Source: Xestospongia muta (Eukaryota; Porifera; Demospongiae; Haplosclerida; Petrosiidae). From it: 64,000 bases of DNA. Below are positions 49,453-61,083 of the stretch, piece after piece. The DNA lies in contig OY848919.1 of NCBI GenBank assembly GCA_963693285.1, positions 7,497,461 through 7,561,460 on the forward strand, given 5' to 3'. Position numbers and translations under genes: made by a program. The notes beneath the pieces were generated by a model, which was given only the letters and a program-made list of their open reading frames with translations, was not told where the DNA came from and made no database searches. The first letter of the stretch is position 1; each line of letters begins with the position of its first letter.

Positions 49453-49500
49453 TAGTCCACATGTTTTGACTTTTGAGGTTAGCTTAGTGTCCACGGTAAA
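49453..49500. promoter_or_regulatory. 48-bp divergent start region
   Basis: The minus gene's ATG (49450-49452) and the plus SAM gene's ATG (49501) face away from each other across 48 bp. Transcription starts must overlap or lie inside the genes. No TATA box is visible. Confidence 0.4.
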
Positions 49501-51570
49501 ATGGCTGGTGATTTGGATATGTCTCTGTACTCCATGGACAAAGACGACTTCTACAATTGGATTATTAAAGAGGGTGGAATTCCTGAATAATTTGTATCAG
49601 TATTGAAAGGTAGGTGAAATACACACAGTATATTGATTTTTGTTATAGCACAGCGTACGCTTGGTTTTAATTTTCTTAGTTATTCCTGTAAACAGCTGCA
49701 TGATCCAACTATTCTACATGTGTGCCTGCACAAAGTTTGATTGTATTTTACTGTTTTAGCTTGGCTCCATGCATTTTCCTGTATTTATATCTACCTAACC
49801 TATCTACTCGGACATCAGTTATATGATATAAGTATATACTTACTGATTACTCTAAGAATGTCAATGGTATCTTTTTTGATTTCAACTTTCAATGTTGTGA
49901 ATTAAAAATAATCTAATCAATTTTGTGGTTATAATAATTATTATTGTTATTAATTGGATGATTGGACTTTGCACTACTAATATAATATAATTAACCTTGT
50001 AGAAAATTACATTGATGGGGAGGAGTTTATGAATTTGTCTGAAAATGATATAAAGGAAATGATACTACCTATAGGAATAGTAAAGAAAATATTTAGATTA
50101 AATCCAAAGGCCGATGCAGTTTCCTCAACTGAAGGACATGATATTAGCTTTTCTCCGCCATCTTTCAGCTCTCTACAGTATATTTCTCCTGGGTCACTAA
50201 CTCTTAGTATGTCATCTGCTTCAACTGCATTGTCATCGTCAAGTGCTAGCAACATTGTCATTCCAGACCAGTGGAGACACGAAACAGAACTCTGCATACA
50301 ATCCAAAGAGCTAGACACAACAGCTCGTTCAGAAATTGCCAGAACACTGGTGACCCTGCTGACATCGAAGTTTGGAACTAATTTTGGTCGGAAAAAAATT
50401 GATGAAGTAGCTAGAAAATGAGCTTTAAAGTACCCCTTTATGGCAGACACTATGGGAGATGGATATGTAAGTGTCTTACAATGCTTACAATTTGTCTCAA
50501 TGATAACTTTCTTATCTATAGACTTCTTGGACTGATAAGATGTTACAAACTTACTGCAATAGAATCAAGAAAGCCAAAAAATCAGGCCATATGGATGATT
50601 GTCCTACTCCACAAAAAAGGTCCAAATTGACTGAACGAGAGAAGCTTACTTGATGGTATCCTGTAAAAGTTTCGACAACAACCTTTGATGATGCAGAGAG
50701 CCTTGATATGCATAAAAAATCTATCAAGGAGGAATTAAAAAAAACAAAAGCCAAGGGACTCTTATTTGATTCCATTGATACAATTCACCTTTGCTGAGAG
50801 GAGGAAGTCTGTTTGTGGGATTCTTGAGACATATCCTGAGCTCAATAGACCTACACTGGTATGGCTATATGTAGTTTGTTACTTTATTTTATGGTCTTTT
50901 ATCCAGATTGAAACTGAAATGGGTTTAATAGTCAATGACAACTCTATTAGAAATTCTTGTCAAAAGCGATGGTTAGAATTTTTACCAACTATTTTGCATT
51001 ATGGACAAGGAGAAAGCAAAAAAGAAGAAAGGCATGAAAAATGCATTGTGTAAGCTACATGAAACAGGTATTGTTAATACTTTTTACATTTATGTTATTT
51101 AGTAATGTCAACTTGTCTTCACTGATGATTATTCAAAGCAGATTACAGCCTTGAAGATACTTCTTGAAGCACTACATTGTACATCATCTTATTTTTTCGA
51201 AGAATGTCAGGTTGGACATATAATATTGTATCACTAAATTTATCATAGTCAATCAGATGGATGAAACCCCTCAAGATGTAGCAGACGAGACTGACAATGC
51301 ATCTCCTTTTTTTGTTAGCTTTGTTGGTGAACAAATTCAATTTTTTATAATTGTTGAGAAAAAAGTATTGTGTCAAGTTTCAAATGTGCAGTCAGCAATT
51401 TTTTAACATTTTCCTTTTACTATGTATTTCATCTGAAATATCCTAGACCAGTTGAAATACTTATCTATTTTTTTCATTTTTCAAGATAATGTACTGTTGT
51501 ATCCTGATTTATTTAAACGCCCAGGGACATATTTAGGGGTTGTATCTGGTATTTCCGAACTTAAATAGAA
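49501..51570 (+). pseudogene. SAM-domain gene, decayed
   Basis: Exon 1 (49501-49609) reads MAGDLDMSLYSMDKDDFYNW and IIKEGGIPE, then a TAA where a Glu codon is expected. Exon 2 (50003-50466) completes a SAM domain (NYIDGEEFMNLSENDIKEMI, LPIGIVKKIFRL), then a Ser-rich linker and LDTTARSEIARTLVTLLTSK. Exon 3 from 50522 has TSWTDKMLQTYCNRIKKAKK. Later exons (to about 51570) carry FAERRKSVCGILETYPELNR, ALKILLEALHCTS and YPDLFKRPGTYLGVVSG. Splice phases agree from exon 1 to 3. Stops at 49591, 50419 and near 50651 plus a shift near 50785 disable it. SAM domains mediate protein self-association. The head-to-head pairing with the minus gene suggests one two-gene element. Confidence 0.65.
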
Positions 51571-52113
51571 ACTTTCCCATTATTTTTCTTTTGTTTCTTG
51601 GAATTCAGTACATCATGTAATAATTTGCAATTTCATTGGTTAAAATCACTATTTGTTTAGTTAATAATGATATTTACAAATAAGCAAACCGTCATGATTT
51701 ACAGTACTTTCTACTAGTTCTTAAAGTTGCTTTTCACTGAGCCATAGCTACAATCTGTCCAATTCACTAAAAATAATTTCCATTGTTCAAAACTACTCAT
51801 GGACTGGAGGTTAATTTAACATTCTGGAATATGAATAACCCATTTAATATTTAGAAATTCCTTTTAAAAATATGGATAATAACTACCAATAATAACAATA
51901 GTGAATATGACAATATGAATGGTTGTCTGATTTACAGTAGATTTCACCTTAATTTTTAGTTGAAAATTATTGAATCGTTTTTACAGAGTTGAAAAAACTA
52001 AGAGCCACTAAGCTCTATAACAGCAAACACAACTCTTTTTAACTATGTGCTATGTTTGTATGTGCAAGGATTAATGACATTCATGAGCAAAAAATATGAA
52101 TATTAAAGTGGGT
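51571..52113. other. AT-rich spacer
   Basis: No gene. It lies between the SAM-gene relic and the Mutator-like element. Confidence 0.4.
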
Positions 52114-52122
52114 ATCATAAAA

Positions 52123-52230
52123 GTTCGTGTCTATTGTCACCGATATACGGTGGTGGTAAGAGCCACCAAATAGCTATTGACACTAAGAGGGTGGTAACTA
52201 GAGCCACACAAGTTCTATTGACACCCATAG
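52123..52230 (+). repeat. Left inverted end of the MULE
   Basis: Contains GTGTCTATTGTCACCG, GGTGGTAAGAGCCACC, GCTATTGACACTAAG and TTCTATTGACACCC, pairing with 54309-54412 in inverse. Confidence 0.8.
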
Positions 52231-52245
52231 GTCACGTGGCATGTT

Positions 52246-52931
52246 ATGAGCCAACAGGAAAGTTTTGTGATGGAGAAGGGAAAAAATTTCAGCAGTTTTG
52301 AGGACTTAAAAGCAGCTAATGATGAGCTTAAAAATGTTTCTCACCATCCTTTGAGAATTTTCAATAACCAAACAGTTGATGATGTCAATAGAAAACGCAA
52401 GAAGTCTAATAGTTTGCTGGGACTCATAGATGAGAACTGGCGGTATACTTACCTTAACTACAGGTTTGTAGGATGTACCAATTATATGTATTTATGTGTA
52501 TGAAGTGAAAAAGCGTTCATTAAGAAAATTGGTTTAGTGAAATTTTTCACTAGTGCTGGGTGTCTCAGTGCATGTTGTGAGCTATAGCATCTATAAATGA
52601 ATATTGAGCAACTCGGTTATTTTTTCCAGATCATTGCTTGTAAATTACATGTGTATACATTTATTCAAAGTGATGCAGCATTTATTGTACTTTGTGTAGG
52701 TGTGTCCATTATGGAAGTGCTTGTAATTGGTCTCGTGGGATTCATCCAAATCAGAGACATTTTTCTCTTGATTGCCCTGTGAAAGTTACTGTATCATTTG
52801 ACAGAAAAGTAAATAAATTGGTTGTACAAGAGTGTATCCTTGAATATAACCATCAAACTGGGTTGAAAATCATGATGCACTATCTAAGCCAAAGATTAAC
52901 AAATTCAAATAAGGCCAAAACTAAAAATTAA
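52246..52931 (+). pseudogene. FAR1/ZSWIM-type zinc-finger part of the MULE gene
   Basis: Exon 1 (52246-52463) starts MSQQESFVMEKGKNFSSFED. It joins exon 2 (52700 on) in frame through GTTTGT and TTTGTGTAG. Together they give CVHYGSACNWSRGIHPNQRH, DCPVKVTVSFD and EYNHQTG, the C-x-H-Y-G ... C-P ... E-H-N-H order of FAR1-type WRKY-GCM1 fingers found at the N-end of MULE transposases. The Glu-His-Asn-His step has become EYNH. A stop at 52929 and later frame changes suggest decay, but another short intron is possible. Confidence 0.65.
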
Positions 52932-53370
52932 AGGTCGCCCCAAGTACAGGTAAGCTTTGGCCATCAAAGAATAAAACAAGAGTTGCTAAAGTGAATAAAG
53001 AGAATGATCCTCCATCCCAAAGTCAAATTCCACAGCAGAGGAAGAGGAAATGTCATACAGTGAAGGAAGCACACATTTCAGAGGAAAAAGTTGCAAAAAT
53101 TAGAGAATGCTCCTTGGCCTCAAGGATTATTTTAACAGAAAAAAAGAAAGGATAATCCTGTAGACCCACCAAAAACATATATTTTTAAGAGAATTACAAA
53201 TGGTCAGGAAGGATTCAAGCAGAAACCTATAACGAGATCTACCCAAAAACCACATTCAGGGTACCCCAGCATACCAAGCCAGATTGTGATGCAAAGCAAA
53301 ACAAAAGAAAAACAATCAAAAATTATTGAATTTATCAACGACAACATAGAAAACATGCGTACTGAAATTA

Positions 53371-53933
53371 TTGTTCATAAAAAAATTAAAATCTTCTGAT
53401 CTGGAAATTGTTAGATCAAAGTCATTGTGGTTAAATGACAAACTTGTTGATGCTGGCATGGGATTGTTGAAGTCTGCTTATGCTCAGCTGCAAGAAATGC
53501 AGGATTGCATTATGTCAGACACCTTGTATTTTCAATCAGTTAAAGGTAATGTTATTCGGATTTTGAACTGTGAAAGAAATCACTGGATTTGTGTTTCCAC
53601 ATTTGGTTGTCCACATGGTGAAATCAATGTTTTTATAGTAATCGCACGGGTGACATTTCATTGACCACAAGGGAGGCTATAGCTACACTGTTGAATACAA
53701 CCAGGAAGCCGATTTATCTCGTGTTTCCTGATGTCCAACGACAATGTAATCAGAGTGATTGTGGTTTGTTTGTACTTGCATTCACTTCAAATGTGTGTCA
53801 AAATGTAGATCCTGTGACAATTAGCTATGATCAGAAATGGTTTCATTCTCATTTTCTAAAATGTCTTGAGAATAATCTATTTGAGGCTTTTCCTTGCTCT
53901 CTTAAAAGCAACCTCCATGTGACACTCTTGTAA
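53371..53933 (+). pseudogene. C48 (Ulp1/SENP-like) protease part of the MULE gene
   Basis: Two overlapping frames carry the C48 landmarks: SLWLNDKLVDAGMGLL, the catalytic-His step CERNHWICVSTFGCPHG, and the Gln/Cys step QRQCNQSDCGLFVLAF. The frame shifts by one near 53640, between His and Cys. Ulp1-type proteases cleave ubiquitin-like proteins and are known passengers of some plant MULEs; the role in this animal element is unknown. Confidence 0.75.
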
Positions 53934-53944
53934 AATCATTCAAA

Positions 53945-54100
53945 TTTTTTTTGTGTTTGTCGTTTATCGGTCACTGGAGAATGTATGATTAAATGTGATC
54001 TTTGTCGTGAATGGTACATTTACACGTGTTGGATTAGAAGAAGATGAAGATGTAGAAGGTTCGTGGCTATGTACAGATTGTGAGAGCAAAGAAGAACTGT
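53945..54100 (+). pseudogene. PHD-finger-like tail of the MULE gene
   Basis: CVCRLSVTGECMIKCDLCRE then WYIYTC, and in another frame WLCTDCESKEEL. The C-x-C ... C-x2-C ... W-x-C-x2-C spacing is that of a PHD finger, which reads histone H3 tails, but the expected His is Tyr or Ile and the frame shifts before the last Cys pair. Right after the C48 part. Confidence 0.5.
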
Positions 54101-54308
54101 GACTATGCTGGAACTACATGTAATGTCATTGATCAAACAAATAATATCATTAATCAATTCACAATGTCGTTGATCAAACAATTTATGATGGCTTGTTAGT
54201 TGAGGTTATTGTTGAATTCATGTAGTAAACAAATTATATTAATTAAATTATAATCACACTAGTATGCAGTAAGTGGGTCTCCTTGTTATTATGTATGCAT
54301 GATTGATC

Positions 54309-54412
54309 AGGTGTCAATAGCACTTTTTTGCCTGTAATTGCCACCTGGTCAGTGTCAATAGTATAATCATGGCTCTTGCTGCCACCAGTAGTCGGTATCA
54401 ATAGACATTGCC
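54309..54412 (+). repeat. Right inverted end of the MULE
   Basis: Contains GTGTCAATAGCACTTTT, CAGTGTCAATAGTA, TGGCTCTTGCTGCCACC and CAATAGACATTGCC, inverse to the left end. Confidence 0.8.
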
Positions 54413-54510
54413 ATCATAAAAAATCACTATATTTTTTTAATTTAAAAAGTATACTTTGTTGATATATAGCTCAGCATATTTATTTCAGATTTTTTCTGGC
54501 TACCATTAGC

Positions 54511-54616
54511 TAGAAAAAAAAGAGTTGTTTTCAGTTCATTTTCAATAAGCTACAAACGTTTCCTGTTGAGGTTGAAATTTGGTAGGGCCATTATGTGATG
54601 TCATCAAAGGGAGAGA
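54511..54616 (+). repeat. Left inverted end of the two-gene unit
   Basis: About 105 bp, starting TAGAAAAAAAAGAGTTG and ending TCATCAAAGGGAGAGA. It ends 15 bp before the ATG of the P2X7-like gene, so it may supply its promoter. Confidence 0.75.
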
Positions 54617-54706
54617 AGTAAAGCGTTGCAATGGAAGAAAGCGACAACTCGATCAATTCTTCTGGCACTGATGATGCTGACAGTTATGCAGCTAGTGAAA
54701 TAAGAC

Positions 54707-54855
54707 TGTCAATGATTGTTGTATAGATCTCATGTACAATATATATTCTGAAAATACTCAATTTACTTATTATTAGAAAAAAATTTTATATAGTCATGAT
54801 CAGGTTTATCTGGGCTGGTTAGTTGTCTGTCTGGATCCGAAAACGAGCTCGTACA
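54707..54855 (+). repeat. 5' LTR of the BEL element
   Basis: 149 bp, TGTCAATGATTG ... GAGCTCGTACA. A primer-binding site candidate, TGGTCCACCGAACCGG, follows at 54860-54875 and looks like the complement of a tRNA 3' end. Confidence 0.93.
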
Positions 54856-55002
54856 TATTTGGTCCACCGAACCGGATTTATAATCCACCACAGATAGTTA
54901 TGTACCATTGACTATAGTCCCTTTTCGGAACTCGTTTGGATAATTATTCCGTCTACCCGTGCTAGGACTCGCTTGATAGATCTGGAAGCCAAGACAACCA
55001 GA

Positions 55003-56340
55003 ATGGATACGCGAGACCATGCCCGGTGCATGTTGGACAAGTTAGAAAATGTAGACAATGACTTTAAACAATATCATTATACATTGATTGAACTTATCGA
55101 TAATGATGAAGAAACTCTTGAGGAGGAGCAAGAAAATCTAGATAAACATGACGACAAAATCGCTGAATTAGTTGTGTCTTGTAAGCGATTGTCGTCTATC
55201 TGTACTGTGTCCTCGGATGTGGACGATCGTAAGATGAAACATCTGCACAAGGGTTTGTCTATAGTGAAAGATTCTATTGTTAAGCATCCTGATTTGTATG
55301 TGTTGTGTCAGCATGAAGAAGAATTGCGTGATTATAAGAAAAAATTTAGTGATGTTAAAAACGACTTACTGTCCTTGGAACTAAAGGAAGAAGACGAACT
55401 GAGCATCCAGTTGTCTGCGTTGGAACGCGCCATGTTTGATTGCTGCCTCGAGGTACACAAATCAATAAGCAATAGTGATCGTAAAGGAGTGAAACAACCG
55501 AAATTAGAGGTGCAACATTTGATGGTAATATTATTCACTGGAAATCATTCTGGGAACAGTTCTGCATCTCTGTACATGACCAAACCAACCTGTCAGACCC
55601 TGAGAAACTTGTTTATTTACAGCACTCTTTGAAAGAAGGCTCGACTAAGGATACTATCAAAGGTCTGTCTCGTTCAGGGGATCATTATGCAGAAGCTATT
55701 GAGTGTTTGAAGTCACAATACGACAGACCTCACCTCATACATCAAACTCATGTACGCAAGATCCTGGACGCTCCTCGCATCAAAGATGGAACTGGCCAAG
55801 AACTGTGGGAACTACATGACACAGTACAACAACACCTACGAGCATTAAAGGCTATGGACTATGACCCATCAGGTCTATTCATCACCTCAGTCCTTGAACT
55901 GAAACTAGATCAAAGTACCATGTTTGAGTGGCAAAGACATACACAAACAATTAATGATGTGGTCCATTATCAGGAACTTCTGGACTTTTTAAATCTACGT
56001 GCACAAGCATCTGAGACATTTATTTCTAATTTGGCTAAATGACCCAAGAATGATTTTGTTCCTACGAAGAAACATCCAATAACCAACAAGCCAACTACTT
56101 CATTTGTTGCCAATACTTCAGAAAAATCAAATTCCAATTGCATATTATGTAAAACCGAAAACCATCCCTAATACGTCTGTTGATATCTATCTTGAGAGGT
56201 AATGACATGTGTTTGAATTGTCTTCAACCTGGCCACTTTGTGAGACAGTGCAAATCACTCTACCACTGTAGGAAATGCACAAAAAAGCAATAACACTTTA
56301 TTACATACTGAAACTACTCGTGCTGATAATAGCACATGGT
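55003..56340 (+). pseudogene. BEL gag relic
   Basis: The ATG at 55003 starts MDTRDHARCMLDKLENVDND, a coiled-coil rich N-terminal part open to about 55500. A frame change follows, then the capsid-like part common to Pao elements (GLSRSGDHYAEAIECLKSQY, HVRKILDAPRIKDGTGQELW). A stop at 56040 and a shift follow; one zinc knuckle, CLNCLQPGHFVRQC, survives near 56215. Confidence 0.8.
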
Positions 56341-58660
56341 CGACAGCCCCATCACTTGCTGCCTCAGGTATAAGACCAACTTTATCCTTATGACTTGTCG
56401 TGTCATTGTGAGCACTCCGAATGGTATCTACTTGCAGGCCAGAGCCATTCTTGATTCTGCATCATTTGCATCCTTCATCTCTGAGCGACTAGCTCGTAGC
56501 CTACATCTACCATTTACTCATTGTGTAACCAGTATTACTGGTATTGCTGGTTCAACATGTGGATCCACTACTCATTCAGTAACTACCTTTTCTGTTTTTG
56601 CTGTTTCGTCATTGAGTAATCAAATCACTATAACTGCAGTTGTCATACCAAAGGTCACATGTGATCTCCCTGTTCCATGTGATAATCCAATTAGCTGACC
56701 ATGAATTTGGCAAACCCAGTAGTGTTGATATCCTTTTGGATGTTGATGTGTTTGTGAATGTTCTACGACATGGCCGGTGGATTGGGCACCCTGGATCACC
56801 TGTTGCTCTTCAAACCAAGTTTGGATGGGTGTTGGCTGGCAACACTGACCCTGCTGTTACCAGCAATCTCGCAATTGTAACACACCTCACTTCAGTTATG
56901 ACTGGAGAGGAGCTGATAAAAAAGTTTCGGGAACTTGAAGAGGTTCCAATGAATGAGCTGAATCCAACCCCTGAAGAGAAATCTGTCATGCAACATTTCA
57001 CTATCCATCATTCTCGAAGGACGATTTGTGGTTCCCTTGCCAAGAAAGGTCAATGCCAAGCCTTTGGGTGAATCCCAGTCTCAAGCAGTTAGGAGATTTA
57101 TCTCTTTAGAACAATCATTACATTCTAAGAATAAACTTAAGGAATTTGGTACTGTCATTGAAGAATATTTTAATTTGGGACACGCAGAAATGATTCCCAT
57201 TTCAGAATTGCACAAGTCACATCAATTTGTCTACTATTTTCCAATAAATGTAGTCACCAAGGAGTCCAGCTCTACGACTAAGATCAGGGCTGTATTTGAC
57301 GCATCAGCTAAGTCTTCGACTGGTGTCTCTTTAAACAATACCCTGTTGGTTGGACCGACTGTACATCCTCCTCTTATTGACGTGTTATTGTCTTTCCGAC
57401 TTCATTGTATTGCATTGACAACTGACATTCGTAAGATGTACCATGCTATCGAACTAGCACTGACTGATCGTGACGTATGGAGAAAGTCTCCGAAAAATCC
57501 AATCCTTGACTATCGAATGACTCGTGTCACATTTGGAGTCTCTGCCTTCTCATTCATATCGAATATGGCCATCAACCAGAATGCCTATGACCATGCCAAT
57601 GAGAACCCCCTAGCAGCCAAAGTTGTACATGAATCCTTTTACGTGGATGACTGTTTGACAGGAGCAGACACCGTAGAAGATGCACAGAAACTACAGCAAA
57701 AGCTACAGGACCTCTTTGCCTGTGGTGGTTTCCTATTACATAAGTGGAGTTGTAGCGAACCTTTTGTGATAGAGCATCTACCATCTAATTTACGAGATTC
57801 TCCATCCTCACAAGACATTCCAGATCACGATCAATTCACCAAAACCTTGGGCATGCAGTGGAATTCTTGTACTGACTATTTCCGCTTAACTGTGGCAAAA
57901 CTACCTTCTGGGGAAAATATCACCAAGCGTGCTCTGATATCTGATGTGGCTAAGACTTATGATGTTTTAGGGTGGTTTTCACCAACTATGATCAAGGTTA
58001 TGATCCTGTTCCAACAACTCTGGGAATTGAATGTTGGTTGGGACAATCCTGTTCCCACAGATATTTGTAAAGAATGGTTGAAGTGGAGGACTGAGCTGAA
58101 GCTACTCTCCGACAAGCTTATACCATGTTACTATTTCCCAAAGATACTAGCATTGGAATTCTACAACTTCATGGTTTCTCCGATGCTTCAGAGTCTGCTT
58201 ATTCAGGTGTGACATACTTGCAAATGGTTGACTCCAATGGAAGGGTACATGTATCTTTGGTGACTTCAAGCTCCAATTAAACGTCTGACCATTCCTCATT
58301 TAGAATTGTGTGGTGCCAGCCTCCTGGCTTATTTGCTCTCCATGTAAAAAAAAACATTTTGAATTCCCTTAGTGGATCTGTATACCTGGACAGATAGCAC
58401 AATTGTCCTTGGATGGATCACAGGGAATGCCAGAAGGTTTAAGTCTTATGTGGAAAATCATGTCTCCCATATAATTGATCAAATACCACCAGAATGATGG
58501 CACCATGTAAATGGGGTCGATAACCCAGCAGACTGTGCTTTTGCTTCGAGAGGTCTCTACCCTTCTGAACTTTACAACACACCTTATGGTGGGATGGTCC
58601 TGAATGGGTACAGAGAGAATCAACTGAGTGGCCCAAACAATTTGACAGGCCACAGGTTAG
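56336..58660 (+). pseudogene. BEL protease, reverse transcriptase and RNase H relic
   Basis: Protease: ARAILDSASFASFISERLAR, with Asp-Ser-Ala at the usual Asp-Ser/Thr-Gly step. Reverse transcriptase (57028-58212 mostly open): IRAVFDASAKSS, LTTDIRKMYHAIELA and the catalytic FYVDDCLTGAD. The connection domain holds LGMQWN and KRALISDVAKTYDVLGWFSP, typical of Pao RT. RNase H is broken (SGSVYLDR, then HVNGVDNPADCAF in other frames, 58370-58660). Changes of frame near 56690, 57060, 58210 and several later. Confidence 0.88.
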
Positions 58661-59089
58661 CATTCCTGAGGAGGAAAGAGAGGTATGCCATATCATGATC
58701 ACAGATTCTCAGGAACCACTGATATCAACTGAACGCTACTCAAGTTTTGTTTGTTTAAAACGCGTCACTGCTTGGGTATTCCAATTTATCAACAATTGCT
58801 GTGCAAAGGTGAATGATAAATTGACCAACTAGTCTCAGTCACTATTCGTCAGTGAGTTGACATCTGCTGAAAACTATTGGCTGTCAATTATTCAGAAATA
58901 CCACTTCAGTAAAGAAGACAATTCCATCAGGCGTGATCGTGGGTTACCTAATAATAGTTGTCTGATACCTCTTCATCCATTTTTAGATCCAGCAGGCCTA
59001 CTACATGTAGGTGCCTGAGAGGAAAACTTTAAATTGTCTTATGCAAGTATGCACCCAATCATACTACAAGGAAAACACCCAATAACAAG

Positions 59090-60170
59090 ACTCCTTGTTC
59101 GCTATTGTGGTCAACTTTGTCACATCGTTTTCACATTGTTGGGGGACGGAAAATAGTTCGAACTGTCACCCAAGGTTGTATTGTCTGTAGATGTCAATCT
59201 GGCAGACCTACTCCGCAGATAATGGGTAGACTACCAGTTGAAAGAGTAACCCGTGGACCAATATTTGATAAGGTTGGTGTGGACTTTGCTGATCCACTAG
59301 TAGTAAAGTGTGGTCATGTCTGAAGACCTACGCTTACCAAAGCCTATGTTTGTGTGTTTGTATCTCTTTCTGTCAAAGTTGTTCATTGAAACCAGTCACT
59401 GACTTGACAAGTGACACCTTCGTAGCATGTCTTAGGTGCTTTGTCTCACGCAGGGGGAAACCAAGTTTAATTCTTAGTGACCATGGAACAAATTTTGTGG
59501 GAGCTAAAAGGGAGCTTAAAGAATTCATGAAATTTTTAGAAGAGCAGAAGAGCCAAAAGGCAATATCAGAATTTTACTCAACACAGAATATTCAATGGCA
59601 TTTTATTCCTGAGGGTACTCCACATTTCGGAGGTTTGTGGGAGGCTGCCGTAAAAAGCTTTAAGATTCATTTACAAAAGGTTGCCTTGAATGTGAAGTTC
59701 ACCTTTGAAGAACTAACCACTCTTTTGACACAAATTGAGGCTGTATTAAAAAGGAGACCTTTGGTACGTTCACCTTCTGATGATGATGGAATTGAAGCCT
59801 TAACACCTGGTCATTTTCTAATTGGTCGGCCACTAGAATCTATTCCTGATCCCTCGTCCTCGTATGGTTCTCTATCAATCCTAAGACGTTGGCACTTGGT
59901 TCAAGCTTTGGTGCATCATTTTTGGAAGAGGTGGTCCACTGAATACCTTGTGACCCTCAAGAAATAGTAGACACAGAAACATTTGCATCGGGGACATCGT
60001 AGTTGTGCAGGAAGACAATTTAATTCCATCTAAATGGCCTTTGGCACGAGTAACTCAAGTTTATGTTGGCCCAGATGGTGTAATACGAGTCATGGTTATC
60101 AAGACTGCCCAAGGTACATATACCAGGCCCATTAACAAGGTTGTGGTCCTGTTGCCTATGAATGAACATT
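59090..60170 (+). pseudogene. BEL integrase and C-terminal (DUF5641-like) relic
   Basis: The zinc-finger Cys pair is in TQGCIVCRCQ, preceding VGVDFADPL (first Asp). The second Asp is in LILSDHGTNFVGAKRELKEF, with GTPHFGGLWEAAVKSFKIHL carrying the Glu. The C-terminal domain of BEL integrases follows (WHLVQALVHHFWKRW, then DLIPSKWPLARVTQ-like text in another frame). Frame changes near 59310 and 59967. Confidence 0.88.
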
Positions 60171-60228
60171 GAACATTTATTTTGTATACTATTATCTATC
60201 TGAAGACCATCGGTCTTGCCCGGCGGTA

Positions 60229-60377
60229 TGTCAATGATTGTTGTATAGATCTCATGTACAATATATATTCCGAAAATACTCAATTTACTTATTATTAGAA
60301 AAAAAATTTATATAGTCATGATCAGGTTTATCTGGGCTGGTTACTTGTCTGTCTGGATCCGATAAGGAGCTCGTACA
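60229..60377 (+). repeat. 3' LTR of the BEL element
   Basis: 149 bp, preceded by GCCCGGCGGTA and followed by AAGAC, then by the P2X7-like exon. Confidence 0.93.
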
Positions 60378-61083
60378 AAGACTGTCTTGCTCCTTTTCCA
60401 ATTTTGAGGGAGAAAATCCAGATCCTATAGAGAGCAGTCATGAAGATACAGGCTCAGAGAACCACAGTTTTGAGCCGATTGCAAATGGTGAATACTCTCC
60501 ATCCCACTCTCTAGTGGAAACTGAAAGTGAATTATCCAGGCTTGACAATACAGACTGGTAAGTCTTTCAAATAATACAAGTATAGTCCTATTTATAGTAC
60601 TGTTCTGCTTTTTTGTAGGTGCCAATGTGGACACTGTGAAGTGATGGCAACAGGCCGTGAATGTTTGTGTTGCTGTGAAATAGACATTGTAAAAGAGAAG
60701 ATGAAAGAGAGTAGCAATGAGATACATTGTATCACAGACCACAAAGGGTTTCAATCTGTGTGCTTAAATGTATGGGTGCTATAGACAGCCTATTTCAGTT
60801 ACAGGAGTCGTTATGGGGACACTGAAGAAAAATCTGTTCATGAGTAAGTTTGCTCATACATAATATTATTATACATCGCTTCATGTTGCATTCTTATTTC
60901 CTGCAGACATTACCACTATATGGCATACTGCCAGCTAATCAGTTGGTGCTGGGGATGGTTCGGGGAAAAGAGTAAGAGTCATTTTACCAAGTTGTGCAGT
61001 AAACTTTTCCATCTGATTTTAGTAACTACACAGGCTTCAAATATCACCATGTGTGAAGTTTGTTATGCATACAATAATTATTA

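Larger units (their letters stand above)
52123..54412 (+). mobile_element. Mutator-like (MULE) element with 9-bp target duplication
   Basis: ATCATAAAA flanks the element on both sides (52114-52122, 54413-54421). Imperfect inverted ends of about 100 bp begin GTTCGTGTCTATTG and, from the other end, GGCAATGTCTATTG. Both also carry repeated CTATTGACAC boxes and an AAGAGCCA step. A 9-bp duplication and long inverted ends fit the Mutator superfamily. The genes inside are FAR1-type zinc finger, C48 protease and PHD-like, but no MULE DDE transposase core was found in the 2.29 kb. This looks like a non-autonomous or internally deleted copy. Confidence 0.82.
54707..60377 (+). mobile_element. BEL/Pao LTR retrotransposon
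   Basis: Two 149-bp LTRs with TG...CA ends bound gag, protease, RT, RNase H and integrase relics in BEL order. AAGAC flanks both sides (54702-54706, 60378-60382), a 5-bp target duplication. It lies in the same orientation as the host P2X7-like exon. The LTRs differ at about five positions, so insertion was relatively recent, yet several frame changes make the copy inactive. Confidence 0.95.

Noticed and set aside
49453..49494. Extension of the minus-strand transposon-like gene to 49494
   Set aside because: The codon at 49492-49494 is GTG, not ATG; the first ATG is at 49450-49452.
54973..55002. Upstream start of BEL gag at 54973
   Set aside because: That codon is TTG; the first ATG in frame is at 55003.
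58369..58702. Minus-strand frames of 87-94 codons
   Set aside because: Antisense to the BEL RNase H region; they have no features of their own.
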